This document shows positions 1-12,064 of a stretch of DNA of 60,000 nt, piece after piece. A model generated the notes under the pieces. The model was given only the letters and a program-made list of their open reading frames with translations, was not told where the DNA came from and did not search any database. The stretch spans positions 537,106-597,105 of the forward strand of contig NW_019091395.1 in NCBI RefSeq assembly GCF_001949145.1, in the 5' to 3' direction. Source of the DNA: Acanthaster planci. Taxonomy: Eukaryota > Echinodermata > Asteroidea > Valvatida > Acanthasteridae. A program made the position numbers and the translations under genes. The number at the start of each line of letters is the position of its first letter. The first letter of the stretch is position 1.

Positions 1-137
1 GGCAATATAAAGGTGTGCAAATGTACCTGCATAGGTTGCGTCAGCCCCCCGAGGATACCGTCGCTAGGCAACTAAGACCACAGACCAAACAGAAACAGAT
101 TTCAATGATGAACTGAAAACAGAAACTGATTCCAGAG

Positions 138-290
138 ATGAACTGGAAATATTTCAGTTCTCGCAAAGACATATGGTCGGCGGGCAAACATGCATCTACG
201 GAGTTGTGGAACAGTCTTCCAAACAATATTGAATCATGCCCGGCAGTTAAACTCTTAAAAAAAAAACCTAAAGACTTGTCAGTTCTCATC
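138..290 (+). pseudogene. 3' tail of a non-LTR retrotransposon reverse transcriptase
   Basis: The plus-strand translation contains ELWNSLPNNIESCPAVKLLK followed by a lysine-rich run. This resembles the C-terminal end of many non-LTR retrotransposon ORF2 proteins, where a W-N-S-L-P core is followed by a lysine-rich helix. Only this tail is present. No catalytic FADD/YADD motif precedes it and the window begins 137 bases upstream, so the rest of the element is either outside the window or was lost by 5' truncation, which is usual for these elements. The remnant at 57941-58850 ends in a region where this motif is not intact, so this is probably a different copy. The family assignment rests on motif memory only. 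Confidence 0.5.
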
Positions 291-300
291 CAGCATATAA

Positions 301-1133
301 ACATGCGCTATATAAGAACTGGTCACTGTTCTTATTTCTACAATCATCATTTTGTATGGGCCCGTCACTGCTGTCATGTGTGTTAGGGTTCAGCATAGAG
401 TTTGGGGGCTCAAACTGGAAAGTGGAAACTTGGTCACGGGAGAGATTCCAGTTGCTAGTCACAAATGAGTGAGACTTGCCACATAAAAAGTTACACAAAG
501 TGCCCTGCCAACATACCAAATTTGATCAGTTGCCTACGTTGAATTCAATCACTTTTGAAAAGTGGATGTCATCTCACTTTGATTATGAAAAATCAGTTGT
601 TCACTGATCTTGGTTTCAATGTCACACAAAGAAATTTAAAAACTGCTTGGCGACAACCAAAAGCATTGCAAGTTTTGGTGCTTTTCCTAATTTATGGCAG
701 AGTATTTCTGGTTTTTAAATCCCTGGAACCTTTTGTCCCCAAAGTCACATCACAGCAACAGATCACATCAGCTCAGGAAATAACTGGGACACAGCTGACA
801 TAACGCACTTTAGAGATGACTTGAGCGGAAAGAAATGTCCAGACATTTCGAGGCCATGCACATTTGCCCAGAATGTGCTCAAAGGTTGTCTTCTATTGGT
901 GAGCATTGTTGGGTTAAATAAATCTGTACTGAATACAAAAACAAGAACTGTGTCCGTTTTTCGAAAAACTCTGAAAGTATGATGTAATGCATCACGTGAT
1001 GCGATGACATCATGTGCAGAACCCAATCTTTAAGGTAGGGGCCACTGACCCGGCGTTACGCATGGAATGTCCAAATTATTGCCCGAGGTATCATGCTCCA
1101 AAAATCCTTGAAATTTGGCCACAGCAAGCGACA
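301..1133. other. No recognisable gene
   Basis: Stops are frequent in all frames and no domain, splice-site-bounded exon or repeat was recognised. Short ORFs here look like chance. Confidence 0.5.
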
Positions 1134-1477
1134 ATGCCAACTAGATGTGTTGTTGCAGGATGTAGCAATACACCAAAGGATGGTGTATGCCTGCACAGGT
1201 TCCCAGATCCGGCATTATGGAAAATCTAGACAGCAAAGTGCAAACTGGGACGAGCCATTCTTGATAAGTGTCATCTGCAGTGACCATTGTAAAGCCGCTG
1301 ACTATGTGAAAATGCTGCACGAAGAGTTTGGAATACCGAAAGCGTCTTGGTTGAAACATACAAAATCCTAACCAGAGCTGTTTCAAAACTCTTCCTCTGA
1401 AAAATCGGCTTCAAAATTGCTCTCGGAATGTTCAGAATCTGCCATTGCTGACTCAACTATACACGACACGAAGAAAG
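1134..1477 (+). pseudogene. Broken THAP-type zinc-finger sequence
   Basis: An ATG at 1134 opens MPTRCVVAGCSNTPKDG, the typical start of a THAP domain (first Cys pair C-x4-C), followed by HRFPDPALWK. This frame ends at a TAG at 1227-1229. The homology then continues in the frame one base over, with NWDEP, VICSDHCKAADY (second Cys and His of the C2CH site, C-S-D-H) and EEFGIP. That frame is broken by a TAA near 1369, after which a serine-rich stretch (NSSSEKSASK) runs to a possible donor AAAG|GTAAAC at 1477/1478. THAP domains bind DNA through one zinc ion. The order of the motifs is right, but one frameshift and one stop make a working protein unlikely unless there is a sequencing error. The normally conserved AVPTIF-like end of the domain is eroded. 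A second, intact THAP frame lies on the minus strand at 32887-33372. Confidence 0.65.
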
Positions 1478-4400
1478 GTAAACGTTGTACGTTGCATGGA
1501 GACATGTGGCAAGGTTGCTCAATACGTGACGTCATGATTTTTTTAGGGCGGGGCGCTGGATCAGAAATTCTTTATTTTTTGACTCCTCCAAATAAGTTTC
1601 TGTCTTTTTCTTTTCTCGACCATGTTGGTAATCACCATAACCATATTTCATATGAAATACATGTAGCTGAGAACCTTTAAGAAGTTAAAATTATGGCCCT
1701 TTGAAACGATACAGCAAAGCAAATGGCTTTAAAAAGGACACAATAAATACATGTATGCACATTCCTTTACATGTATTATTGTATGCATTGTTTTAATCAC
1801 TTCTACCAAATGACTATACTGGTAACTGATAGTTATCTGTATATCAACTTAGTGTATGACAATGATGTTTATCATAATACTTCTGCATACCTTCAACATG
1901 GACACTGTGCAGTGTACATGCTATTGACATGGGCAAGGCTTGTAGTGTATCGTTCACCCACAAGACAATGAATTATTCATGCTGTGCAGGTTGAAGGTCA
2001 GGCCAATACCTCAGCAAAGACACCGGTATGCATGTACACTAATGTATAAAAAGCTTGAGGTCAGCTGAGGACATTGCATGCATGTGTCACGAATTATTTC
2101 ATAAAACATTCCTGCTGGGACAGTATCACTTACATCATGTTGTCCCTTATCTAATCATGCATTATGCAACAGGATGCATGTATTATTCATGAGGGGAGCT
2201 TGAGGGTCAGGCTTGTGTACTTTGAAGCTGCTAATCAGGGGCTTAAGAGGTGATCCAGAGGTCACCCAAGGACACAGATCTATGCACCACACACACACAC
2301 TGGGCCAAAAAGTAGCATTGTTACTCTCTGCAACTCAAGTGCCATAAGAAGGCCATTGAGTTTTATGACAAACTTCATAAAACAGGAAGCTTCCTTGATG
2401 TCTAAACTGACAACGGAGGACCAGTTGAGGCTGCACTCAGGATGTATGGGATAAAATGGGTTACCAGCTTAAAAAGACAAGTTGTCGCATGTATGCTAAT
2501 GCAAAAAAAAAAACAATCCCCCCCAAAATAGTTCTGCTGCCCAGTACATGGCGCCTGAAACCAGAATTTTTCTCACCTTTGAAAATACTGATTCAGTTTG
2601 TTAACTGGTTAACTCAGCAAGACAGGTCAGGTGGTATTTGCTTCAAATTACATGTAAATGAACAACCCTTTAATCAAAGGGTATTTGTTGCCTGCATAAG
2701 TAAGTCCAGGGAACCCTTCTGCACCACATTCAAACAAAATTAGGCACATTTTTTCTGCCTTATTTCCAATTTTACATTTTCCAAAATTACTCCCCTCCGC
2801 CCTCCCTCCTCCCCTGGGGGGGGGACAAACACTTTGAGGTTGGACTGTCAATATAGGGTAGGCAGGGAAACAGCAAGCATAGATATTGTATGTTTGGCCG
2901 AAAGATGAGCATTACTTCACAGTAAATAAATTTCCAAAGATTTCACCAATGACCAGCTTAATAGAGGAATTTCAGTTAAACCCTCAAAGCATAAGGATTA
3001 ATTGGACCATGTGATCACAGACAAGCTACCTGTCCCACACTGACAGCTTTGGTTAACCACAACATGTTCACTGTAAACATCTGGAAGCCACTGGACAGTA
3101 TAAATGCTAGGGCCATTTCCCACGGATGCATGTGTTCAGTAGGTTGCCTGTTTGCAGCAATGGCTTTCAGATGCAGCATAAATTGAGGAAGCCGGGGGCA
3201 AAATGGAGTGGATGGACATGAGCACAGAAATTGCAATGATCAATTCATCCTCTGTGTACGACAAGTTCTTCTCAACGCTGCTTCTATTGATGTGTGAAAA
3301 ACACCCATCTCATCCACGCAACTCCCATACAGCTCTGAGTCTTTCTGATCTGTCTCCACGCTAAAGCAAAAAAAAAAGCTATAATTTTTACCCTCCAGAC
3401 AACCCTGAAGATTTTGGCCAGTGTGAAGTCCTTCACTGTGTCCTAAATAGCCTATCTTCTTTTTTATCCAGGCTTAATGAACTCTCCGGCTGTTCAATAA
3501 ATCTGAGAAAAATGACTTCCCATCATGCCTTGAGGGGATTGTGAAGTAATTCACTACATGTACTCTACCCGCATAAAAAAAAAGAAAAGAGAAGGTGAAA
3601 AGCCAGTTCAAGGAGAGGGTAGGATATCCACTGGACAGGCCATGAACAGCCTAGGCAATAATAACATCAATTTCATAGTGGAGCGCGAGGGCTAACGCCA
3701 TTATTACAAACAGCAGGGTATGGTCAGCCACTGGTTTTATCCTCCCCCACCTCCCTAATGCTGTTTTGTTAATAATTAAGGCTTTGAAATAGGCTAATGA
3801 CTGATGTTTATTCTACTTCAGTTTGAGGTATTTAGCTTTGGTTGTTATCATCACCTGTTGATGTCTGATGGCAAAACATTTGACAACACATAGGGCCTAG
3901 TTTATCTCTGCTGATGACTTTTTATTTTTTTATTTTTTATTTTTGGACCCAATTCAGCATGCCATGACAGAACATTATTGTGTTTGACAAATCAAACAAA
4001 AACATGAAACCTCATTTTGTGAACAGATATGGTTGCTAATTTAGCAACAATAGCAAACACAATATAATTGTTTAACATACATTTTCTTCTAGTAGGTAAT
4101 ACAAATATATAATTTAACTTGTAAGAAAACAGATGTAAATGACCTTACAGTGATTATGGAACCCTTCAGTTTGGTAATGCAAACCTAGAAATGTAGGTTT
4201 GAGGGATATGCGACTTTTTCAAAGTTCTATGAAGTACCCAAAGTAGTGATTGACTGGACTGCAACCCTACTTTGGCTACCAGAACAATCCTAGTTAGCAC
4301 CAGACTTGATGACTTATAGTAGCACCTTTATGATCCTGACAGGATACAGGGTCAGCTGTGAAGTACTAACTTCCTGTTTAGTGAGTTTACTTTTTAAACT

Positions 4401-6638
4401 CTGGGCCATCGGAAACCTCAATGCTCAGTGAACAATTATCAATAGCAATATCAGATTAAAATCTGTATGATTTGAAGGCTTTAATGGCAGACTAGCAAAG
4501 AGATAAGGGCATGAGGTAGCACTGGGTATCTCTTTTCGAGTGAGTGGAGTTGTGAAAAGCACCGGTGGATGTTTTGGAGAGCGTGCTCTCTCCGTTGTCA
4601 GGAGGATGCAGGGATGTGAATTTGGAGAGTAGCTGTGAAGGAAACAGTGCTGGAATCCCTATATCTTTTCAGAATGGCTAGGTTGTTGATGAATCTAGAG
4701 AATTACAGTGAACAAACTCACACTGCAGGAAGTACAAATTGCAGCTTGCAAATGGCTAACACTAACAGGCATCCTATGGTTTCTCACAGTGTGCATATAT
4801 GAGCTGTGATCCTGCTGCTGGAGAGTGCAGGACCTCTAGTACTCATGAAATGGCTAGCTTTGCCGTACGAAAGCTGTTGGATTCAAAAGAAATCTGTGGA
4901 CGGAAACCACTGATCTCTACAAGACTGGATAGCTTGGGCACCCACCCACTGCCATGCACAAACAAATGACACCTCCGGGACTGGCTCCTTTTGGGCCTTC
5001 AAAGATAGCTACCTGTGCAGCAAAGTGCACCATACGTATTTGTAATTTTCCGAGTTTTCGAGGAGTATCAACTCGGGTGATGACTAAATAATGTATGGGC
5101 TAAAGATATACAGTCAACTCTCCTTATACATGTACATGCATGTAACAAAGTTCCAGGAACCAGACACATTACTTTGTAATATAACCAGGACTTTGTCATA
5201 TTAAAAGGAGCAGAAAAACAAAGAAAACACAAGAATTCAAGATGTTGGGATTCTTGAAATCTGTTCTAGCAGAGTTTTACTTACATATATATAATATATA
5301 AATATCTCTAGCACACAAAAGGCCACAAGACATGGCCTGTAACAGTCATGATACAACAACCCACTATGGCTCAGATCTTAAGTACTGCTTGGCCAGTCTC
5401 TAACACACACATGCATAAACTTTGGGCCTCCAAAGATGGTGTTTAGCGAGTTCTTGCCCTTGGTCTAAATGCACTTTCCAGTTGGTTTACCAGGATCACT
5501 GATGGAAACCTCACGGTACTTTCATATTATGCAAAATCTAAGTCAGACCTGGGACTGAACCCTGAGGATTTGGTTTCTGATCTCACTGAAGTAAGAATCC
5601 AACATGGTTTCTGAGAGTTTCGAGCTGGGTTAACATTCAGTTCCAGTCAGGGCAAAGGTTGAGAGACTCCACGTATACAAAAACCGGTGCTTACAGGCAG
5701 ATTCGTACGCGGCACAAAAGCAACCATACACACCCATGCATGATTCTCTGACACTAGATCAATCTTTTGCATTGCAAATTCACAAAAGTTAGAACATACT
5801 TCAACTCAAGCCAATTTTGCTGTAACCATTTTGTGATGTCAAATTCATTTTGCAGAGTGTGCTTTCACCTCAAGTATTGAACCAGTCGTAACACAGATGC
5901 CGTCTTGCCACATGTCAATCTGAGCTGAGTCCATTTGTGGTGGCCCAAGATATGCACACTGCCAAACAGCTGCAGTGTCAATCTAACACCCCTTGAGGAC
6001 TACACTGGGCAATGCCTGTCCCCCGTCAGCAAATTCAGAGAGTGTTAACCTAACACCAATCTTACACCAGAGTGTTTGCCGCACAGTGATTTAAACACGA
6101 AGAGGTGAAGTAAGTGTGAAAGGGTCTTTTGTAATTCAATTTTGGTTTGCAAGGGAAAGAAAAAAACCTGACAAATTTCCAAAAAATGGTCCAGATGCAT
6201 CAGTGCAATGCAAACAGATGCAGTGGCTTGACAACTCAATATGAGCAACTGGCATCTACATGCACATGTGTGATGTCAGTTTCATTTTTTTGTTTTAACA
6301 AGGGGGGCCAGTCCCACACCTGATGTTGACCTACAACCAGTTGGTTGATATTACTTCACTAAACGTTCATTTTGCTGCCACTTGTTGCTGTTAATTAGCC
6401 AAACAAACAAATGACAGTATGGCTTCAACACGAACAGATGGTTGTTGTCAGCATCACTGCACCTGCTTGGATGGGCATTTTCTATGGGCTGTGCTAACCT
6501 GGAGAAGAAAAATACTACCAGATTGAAAAATTTGGAAGTAAAAGCAATTTAAAGTGCAAACCGCGCTGCCCTGCACTGCAGCAATACAGGAAACAGCCAT
6601 CAGACAGCCGGACTACAGCTACGTTTGGATGCTAAAGG
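1478..6638. other. Gene-poor stretch, no recognisable gene
   Basis: About 5 kb with no supported coding region. It contains a short CA repeat (about 2288-2300), a T/A-rich low-complexity run (about 3918-3944), a TA-rich run (about 5282-5305) and scattered TACATG palindromes. It could be intergenic, or intron of a minus-strand gene beginning near 10520. Confidence 0.5.
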
Positions 6639-7054
6639 CATAAAAATACCCTTTTTGTCAAATAATAAAGGTTCAATGGTAAGACGTGTATGCCTTCCTG
6701 AAAGGACATGTTGGAATCTTCAAACCTTGTAAGTAGGCCAACATGTTTTATCCGATCCCCCTCACTACTAAAAAGCAAAAATCCTGGTACCCATTATTTA
6801 TGGTGAAGTATCATGTATCTACATTGTAAGTACAAAGTAACTTTCACATAAAAATGCCCTTTTTGTCAAATAATAAAGGTTCAATGGTAAGACATGTATG
6901 CCTTCCTGAAAGGACATGTTGGAATCTCCAAACCTTGTAAGTAGGCCAACATGTTTTATCCGATCCTCCTCACTGCTAAAAAGCAAAAATCCTGGTACCC
7001 ATTATTTATGGTGAAGTATCATGTATCTACATTGTAAGTACAAAGTAATTGTCA
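6639..7054. repeat. Direct tandem duplication, unit 208 bp, two copies
   Basis: The segment beginning CATAAAAATACCCTTTTTG at 6639 is repeated nearly base for base from 6847. The same landmarks recur 208 bases apart, for example AATAATAAAGG at 6661 and 6869. Few differences are seen (ACGTGT/ACATGT, TCTTCAAA/TCTCCAAA, CCCCCTCACTAC/CTCCTCACTGC). The close match points to a recent duplication. No coding content is seen in either unit. Confidence 0.9.
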
Positions 7055-9288
7055 CAAACTCCACTTCTTTTTGTGGCGAAATTTTACGCACTTTGACTGT
7101 GTGTTGCTGACGTTTGACTTTAAACTAAAATTACCTGACTCTATTCAGGTGAAATCGTCAACAGTTTATTTGTAGGCTACAGTATTCCGTGGGTGGAGGG
7201 CAAGTGCAAAACTTCAAGATCAGATTTGTTTATTTTTTGCTGATTAAATATAAAGTGGGGTTGCGCAGTGTTTGAAAGTGCTCAGCCAGAATTTCACTCA
7301 CTGAATATAATTAACGCCAGATGGGTGTTTGTCAATAAACTTAACATAAGCACATGTATGGTACATATACTCTGTATACGTACATGTACGTGAATATAGC
7401 AAAGTTGGCCCCATTAACATTGGCGGGGTGCATGTACAGAAAATCAACCCACAATTTTTAACAGGCTGTTTCAATGACATAAAATCAATGGCTGGTTTTA
7501 CTGCAGCATGTATATTCCTCCTTCTCTGTTTATGCACACAAACTATACCAGCACATTCACTGTTCATATTCACAATCATAAACAGCATAGTGCCAAAACT
7601 TTTCATACGATAACGTTATAAATAATTTTGAATACAAATTAAGAGCTTATTAACATGCATAAATTATGCAACTGCACAGACAAGGATAGATTTCATACAA
7701 ATTGTATATATTTCTGATTCTGAATACTTATTTGATGCTGAAAGTTCAGATTATTTTTTATTTTTAGAATCAGAACAAACTATTTGCAGTGTCCAGGGTT
7801 ATATCACTATGTTGATAATACTGTAAGAGTCACAGACTCACAATCAGTAGATCAAAATGCAACCAGAAAGTGTCTTCTACATTTGTGACCGAAAAAGGAA
7901 AACGTTGCCATACCTTCAAGCATTAAATCCTGTTCATTGGAAGTGCTGAGGGAACTTTCAGTGTTTTCACTTTTCACCCAAATAATGTTACACATCGAGA
8001 AGGATGCCAACGTTAGTATAATTATATCAAAATGAGAAGTTCAGCAGAGGTTTCTTGATCTAGGGGCATACATGTGTGAAAGCCAATATCATACAGTTGG
8101 AAAAAATGTAGTTGAAATACATGAATAAAACCAGTTTGGGAGGATCAATTCACATTAATTTGACCAAATAAAAGCATGTAAATCTATTGGCTGCCTTGCT
8201 CACATCCAAGGAATGATGTTTGAAACTCCACTTCTGAGTAATCAATTCTAATGAAGATGTCTGACTTATGTCGTCAGACACTCCACTTGTTGTCTGCCAG
8301 GATCCAAGAAACTCTTGCCGAACGTCACGTGCAGAATTAAGTCCCTTGACTCCCCTCCCACCCTACCTCCTTCCAGCTCCTCCCCATCCAAGCCCCTATA
8401 CCTTCCCTCAATGCTCCTAACAGGTGCACTGGTAACTGTTGATTTTCAGGACTTTTTGGGACCTATCTTCATTGTCCTCCAAAACCGAGTGCATTCTATA
8501 CAACAGCCTTCCCATTTTGAAACTGAAAACTTTAATGCAACTCACGGATCACTCTATACAACAACTTAATGCAATAACTTAAAAACTCTGTAAGTAATAT
8601 GAATTGAAGTGTACTCTAAATGGATGTGGCTACAAATCCCTGAGCAACAAAACTGTCATCTAACACTGCGCAATTCTCAGATGAAACTCATGACTCCCCC
8701 CCCCACTTTTTTTTTGGCCTACGCTGGGTGAATGGATCCAATTATTGCGGGCTTCCGGAATCTAATGACCGATTCGCATAGCTTTCTTGAGTCATCTCCT
8801 GCGAGTATTATTTTGCATGTATCCAGAAGGACGACTCGCCCACTGCACTCCACGTACCAGTTACCGCCGGTTACCAGTCACCGCTAAGCTAAACAAACAA
8901 TGGGTGCTTCAGTTGGTTACTGATGGAACCATGCACCAAACTAAAATCCTTCATAATTTTCTACTCAAGGGGCAAAAGGTAAATAATTTCAATTTCCCTG
9001 TGAAAGCTTCCTAATACAGTACAATTCTTACAGGTTCCAAGGGCTTTTTACCAATATTATCTCATACTCGAACCACACATGTTCAAATATACAGAGATGC
9101 AGTTCAGCTTGCTACGAAACTGTTTGGACAAATACCCAAGATAAAAAATACGAGGGCCTTTGCCCTGAATTAAATCTGTTCAAAGTTTTTATCTATGTAC
9201 AATGCACCAAACTCAAGAGGTCTAAAGTTCATCTCAGTTTGATGAAGTTTTTCAGCAACGAAATTGAACACATTTTTTTTCCCTATAG
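7055..9288. other. No recognisable gene
   Basis: AT-rich sequence with short chance ORFs on both strands and no domain, repeat family or convincing splice-bounded exon. Confidence 0.45.
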
Positions 9289-9603
9289 CTATTTTTGTCT
9301 TCAGAATATAAACCACCAAAATCCAAAGATGGTAGCAATGATCAGCCTGAAAGATGTACTCCCTTATACAGCTGTGACATAAATGTTGACCACCAGAAGT
9401 CTGAAAAGGAGTTGATGACTGAGCCGATGGGGTGTTGGGGAAATTGTGGAAATAAATATGGCTGGCCACAAGCACGCCCTGGGGGGGGCATACATGTGCA
9501 GCACATGTACATGTTCCCTTTCAATAAAAAGCCCTTCGTGTGGCATATCTTGTTCAAAAGAAAATTAACACTATGTATGTGTTCCCAAATAGACACAATG
9601 TAA
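9289..9603 (+). other. Possible exon or chance ORF with a strong acceptor
   Basis: An acceptor-like CATTTTTTTTCCCTATAG ends at 9288. The frame entered at phase 0 is open to a TAA at 9601-9603. The first half is hydrophilic and charge-rich (YKPPKSKDGSNDQPE, HQKSEKELMTEP), while the second half looks less protein-like and includes a G-run. No known domain was recognised and no partner exon was found. It could be a terminal exon, but chance is more likely. Confidence 0.15.
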
Positions 9604-10319
9604 CACTAATAGGAAGTCCATTGCTACATTGTAACCCAATAGGTAATATTTGTATTACAAAGTGTCAGAAATGGAGTTTGATGAATGGTGTAAAATTAAA
9701 ATTGTGAACAGTTGGTGTTGCATATAAAATGGCACAGTTCACTTTGAAAGGTATTGAGAAATGAGAGAGTTTTTAGCAAGAAACAGATAAAGGTGCATTT
9801 TTTGCTGAGAATATCGGAGTCTACTTTAAAGTGATACAACAGAAATGTAATCTGATATTAGATCTTTTTGAAAACTGACTAGTTGTGTGATTGCCCAATG
9901 TAAGATTTCCATAAGTTGCTTGGAAAAAGAGTGCCTATTCAGATTAGTTTATGAAAAGCAGCACAGACTTTCATTTAAAGGAAATTTACTGTGGCAAAGC
10001 AGCACATTACGTTGTAACGATTAACAGAACTGACATGACTGAATTTTAATTTTAAGTATAGCTTCTACTGCTTCCTGAAATCTAGAGGAAGTATGCATAA
10101 CTGCGTACTTTCCTGTCTGAACAACTGAAAAAGGACAAGGAAATAAGCAACAATTGACCAGTAAGCAGTATTTCACAACTGTCATTGAATCAAAGTCTGA
10201 AATATGAAGTAAATAAAAATAACCATCCTGTTCGCTCTAATAAACAATTTGGCACTGGCAATAATCTTCGGGTTAAAACTGATCCATATTCGGAGTTCAA
10301 TTATTTGTTATTATAATGA
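9604..10319. other. No recognisable gene
   Basis: AT-rich sequence with no ORF, repeat or signal that can be supported. Confidence 0.45.
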
Positions 10320-10940
10320 GGGTGACACATTACTCGGTGCGAAGAAGCACTTCGGGCCAGGACCTGGCCGTGGCTTTTTTTGCGGTTGGCCGTGCACGCA
10401 TTACTGACCGCGCCGCTAAAACCAAATCTCACCATGACACGAAAACGGGGTAGGCCAAAATGTCAACTAAATGCTCAGCGAAATACAAGATCTCCTCCTT
10501 ACCTGCGAGCGCTAACGCCATATTGTACATTCAGAACAAATGTCTTCTTCCGAACTCCGACGAAAATTTAAGGTCTTCCTGGAATCCGCAGTCAGGTTTT
10601 TTTCCTTCTTGATTATCTTCCTCGCCCGCGAAAAGAACTAGATCCCCCGTCGAAGAATCCCTCTCTATGTTGGTCACTCGTCCAGCGGATCATTCGTTAG
10701 CTCTGAACCTTTCAACTCCCCTCTGGCCGTGGCCGGAGTGGCTTTAGTTCAAGGCCGAATGGCGATGGGTAGTAGTGAGTGTTTTACGGCTTGACCACCG
10801 CGTGTGTGTAGCTGGTCAGGATGCACCGAGCGGGTGGTCGGCTCTCCGCAGAGCGGCGCTCTTGCCTTCGGCCGATGCCGGTGGGGCGAGTCTCTGGCGA
10901 TATCCCTCACTGCAGGGCTGGAACGATGGATATAACCGCT
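10320..10940. promoter_or_regulatory. CpG-rich block, candidate promoter region
   Basis: This block is clearly richer in G+C and in CpG than its AT-rich flanks, with clusters such as GACCGCGCCGCT (10408) and GGCGCTCTTGCCTTCGGCC (10853-10871). On the minus strand its left part contains an ATG-led mini-exon with a strong donor (10503-10530), so the block would lie just upstream of a leftward gene. It could also serve rightward transcription towards the candidate exon at 11856. No TATA box was identified. The promoter role is inferred from composition and position. Confidence 0.35.
10503..10530 (-). CDS. Possible first coding exon of a leftward gene (very short)
   Basis: Read on the minus strand, an in-frame TGA is followed by ATG TAC AAT ATG GCG TTA GCG CTC GCA G and then GTAAGG, a strong splice donor (GCAG|GTAAGG). 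The second ATG (10519-10521) has a good context, with A at -3 and G at +4. The predicted peptide start would be MYNMALALA-, split after the first base of the next codon. The exon sits at the left of a CpG-rich block, as expected for a first exon. No matching downstream exon was recognised to the left, so the product is unknown. Chance co-occurrence of an ATG and a donor cannot be ruled out. Confidence 0.25.
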
Positions 10941-11855
10941 GCTTTTCTTCCTCTCTTCCGATGACCACACCAATCTACCTCAGTGTCCAAGGAACCACAT
11001 TATTGTGTTGATTTAAATGATGGCTGCAGATCCAGGCAAAAGCAGTAGTTTTATTCACTTATCTGCTTACCACATGTACTTTTTCTCGTTCACATTCATT
11101 CGAACTGGCTTACAAGTTCATGTACGCACTGCATACATGTACGTACGTACATGTACATGTACACTGGACATACACATACGGATTAGCGCAGCATAGCAAG
11201 GCCATAACACTACATATTCAATCACCCAATAAGCAACTATGTATTAAAGGGGCAGTAAAATATATGATATAACGTGACAAAACTATTCTCAGTTTCAGTA
11301 ATGCTTTTTATGATTTGTTAAATTTAGGTCAAGTGGTATGATCTGGCTATTTCAGCAGCTTGTTCACATTTCCCGGTAATTTTTTGGTATGCTACAAAAT
11401 TACAGAATTACAGTTGTTTGTCGTAGATTTTCTATAACCCCTGAAATATTGGTATCATCCTAATTTAAACTTTAACCCTTCACACCTACGTGGGACAAAA
11501 TTACACTTCATTTGGGTAAACTGAATTGATGCAATTACCTTTATTTTTGATATAAAACATTATACAGAAAAGCTAAAAGTAACTGCCGCTATTTCTATAG
11601 GTGTTAGAAAATTAAAGATTGTCATAGAAACAAAAAATACAATAATTCATAAAAACCATGGTATTGGTAATTGGATTAGTTTCCCCCAGAAATAATGGAC
11701 TTACTCAACATCGTAAAACAGGGCTGACCAACCTAATGACCTGTCTGAATGTGTCATGTGTCAAAGAAAGAGCCTTCAAGAGTGATGGGATTTGAAATGT
11801 AAATTGTGCTAAAAGTCAAAGTCTTTCTTTTTTCTCCTTCCGTGTTTCATCTTAG
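10941..11855. other. No recognisable gene; TACATG array and RORE-like site
   Basis: The region contains a dense ACGTACGTACATGTACATG-type palindromic run near 11138-11163. A single AATTTAGGTCA at 11321-11331 fits the monomeric response element of ROR/Rev-erb-type receptors (A/T-rich flank plus AGGTCA). One such site is not evidence of function on its own. Confidence 0.4.
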
Positions 11856-12064
11856 GGTCGATTATCTTCTTCCAATTTCACTCACCCTGTCACCGCAAAA
11901 CGTCATGAACCACACCCCTGCATTACACGGAATAGTCTGGTCCATTTTAGTCAAGGTTGCAACGTTGATATTTCTCTATGGGACAACACAAACAACGGGT
12001 TGGAGGTTGATGTTTTCCAAGGACGAGTTGGCCCGTGGCTCTTTGAAAATCTCCACGAATTTCG
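11856..12064 (+). CDS. Candidate internal or alternative 5' exon
   Basis: A long pyrimidine tract ending TTTCATCTTAG precedes 11856, and TTTCG|GTGAGT follows 12064, so both splice sites are strong. Two plus-strand frames are open across the 209 bp. One, bounded exactly by a TAG before the acceptor and a TGA after the donor, reads a hydrophilic peptide (for example CNVDISLWDNTNNGLEVDV) and would leave in phase 2. The other contains an ATG at about 11904 (MNHTPALHG...) and leaves in phase 1, the phase accepted by the receptor exon at 56231. It could therefore be an alternative amino-terminal exon of that receptor, a 5' untranslated exon, or an exon of another gene. No domain was recognised. Confidence 0.35.

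Noticed and set aside
9170-9475. Minus-strand ORF ending in FVAEKLHQTEMNFRPLEFGA
   Set aside because: Looks somewhat protein-like, but there is no pyrimidine-rich acceptor before it and it overlaps a plus-strand candidate; no family recognised.
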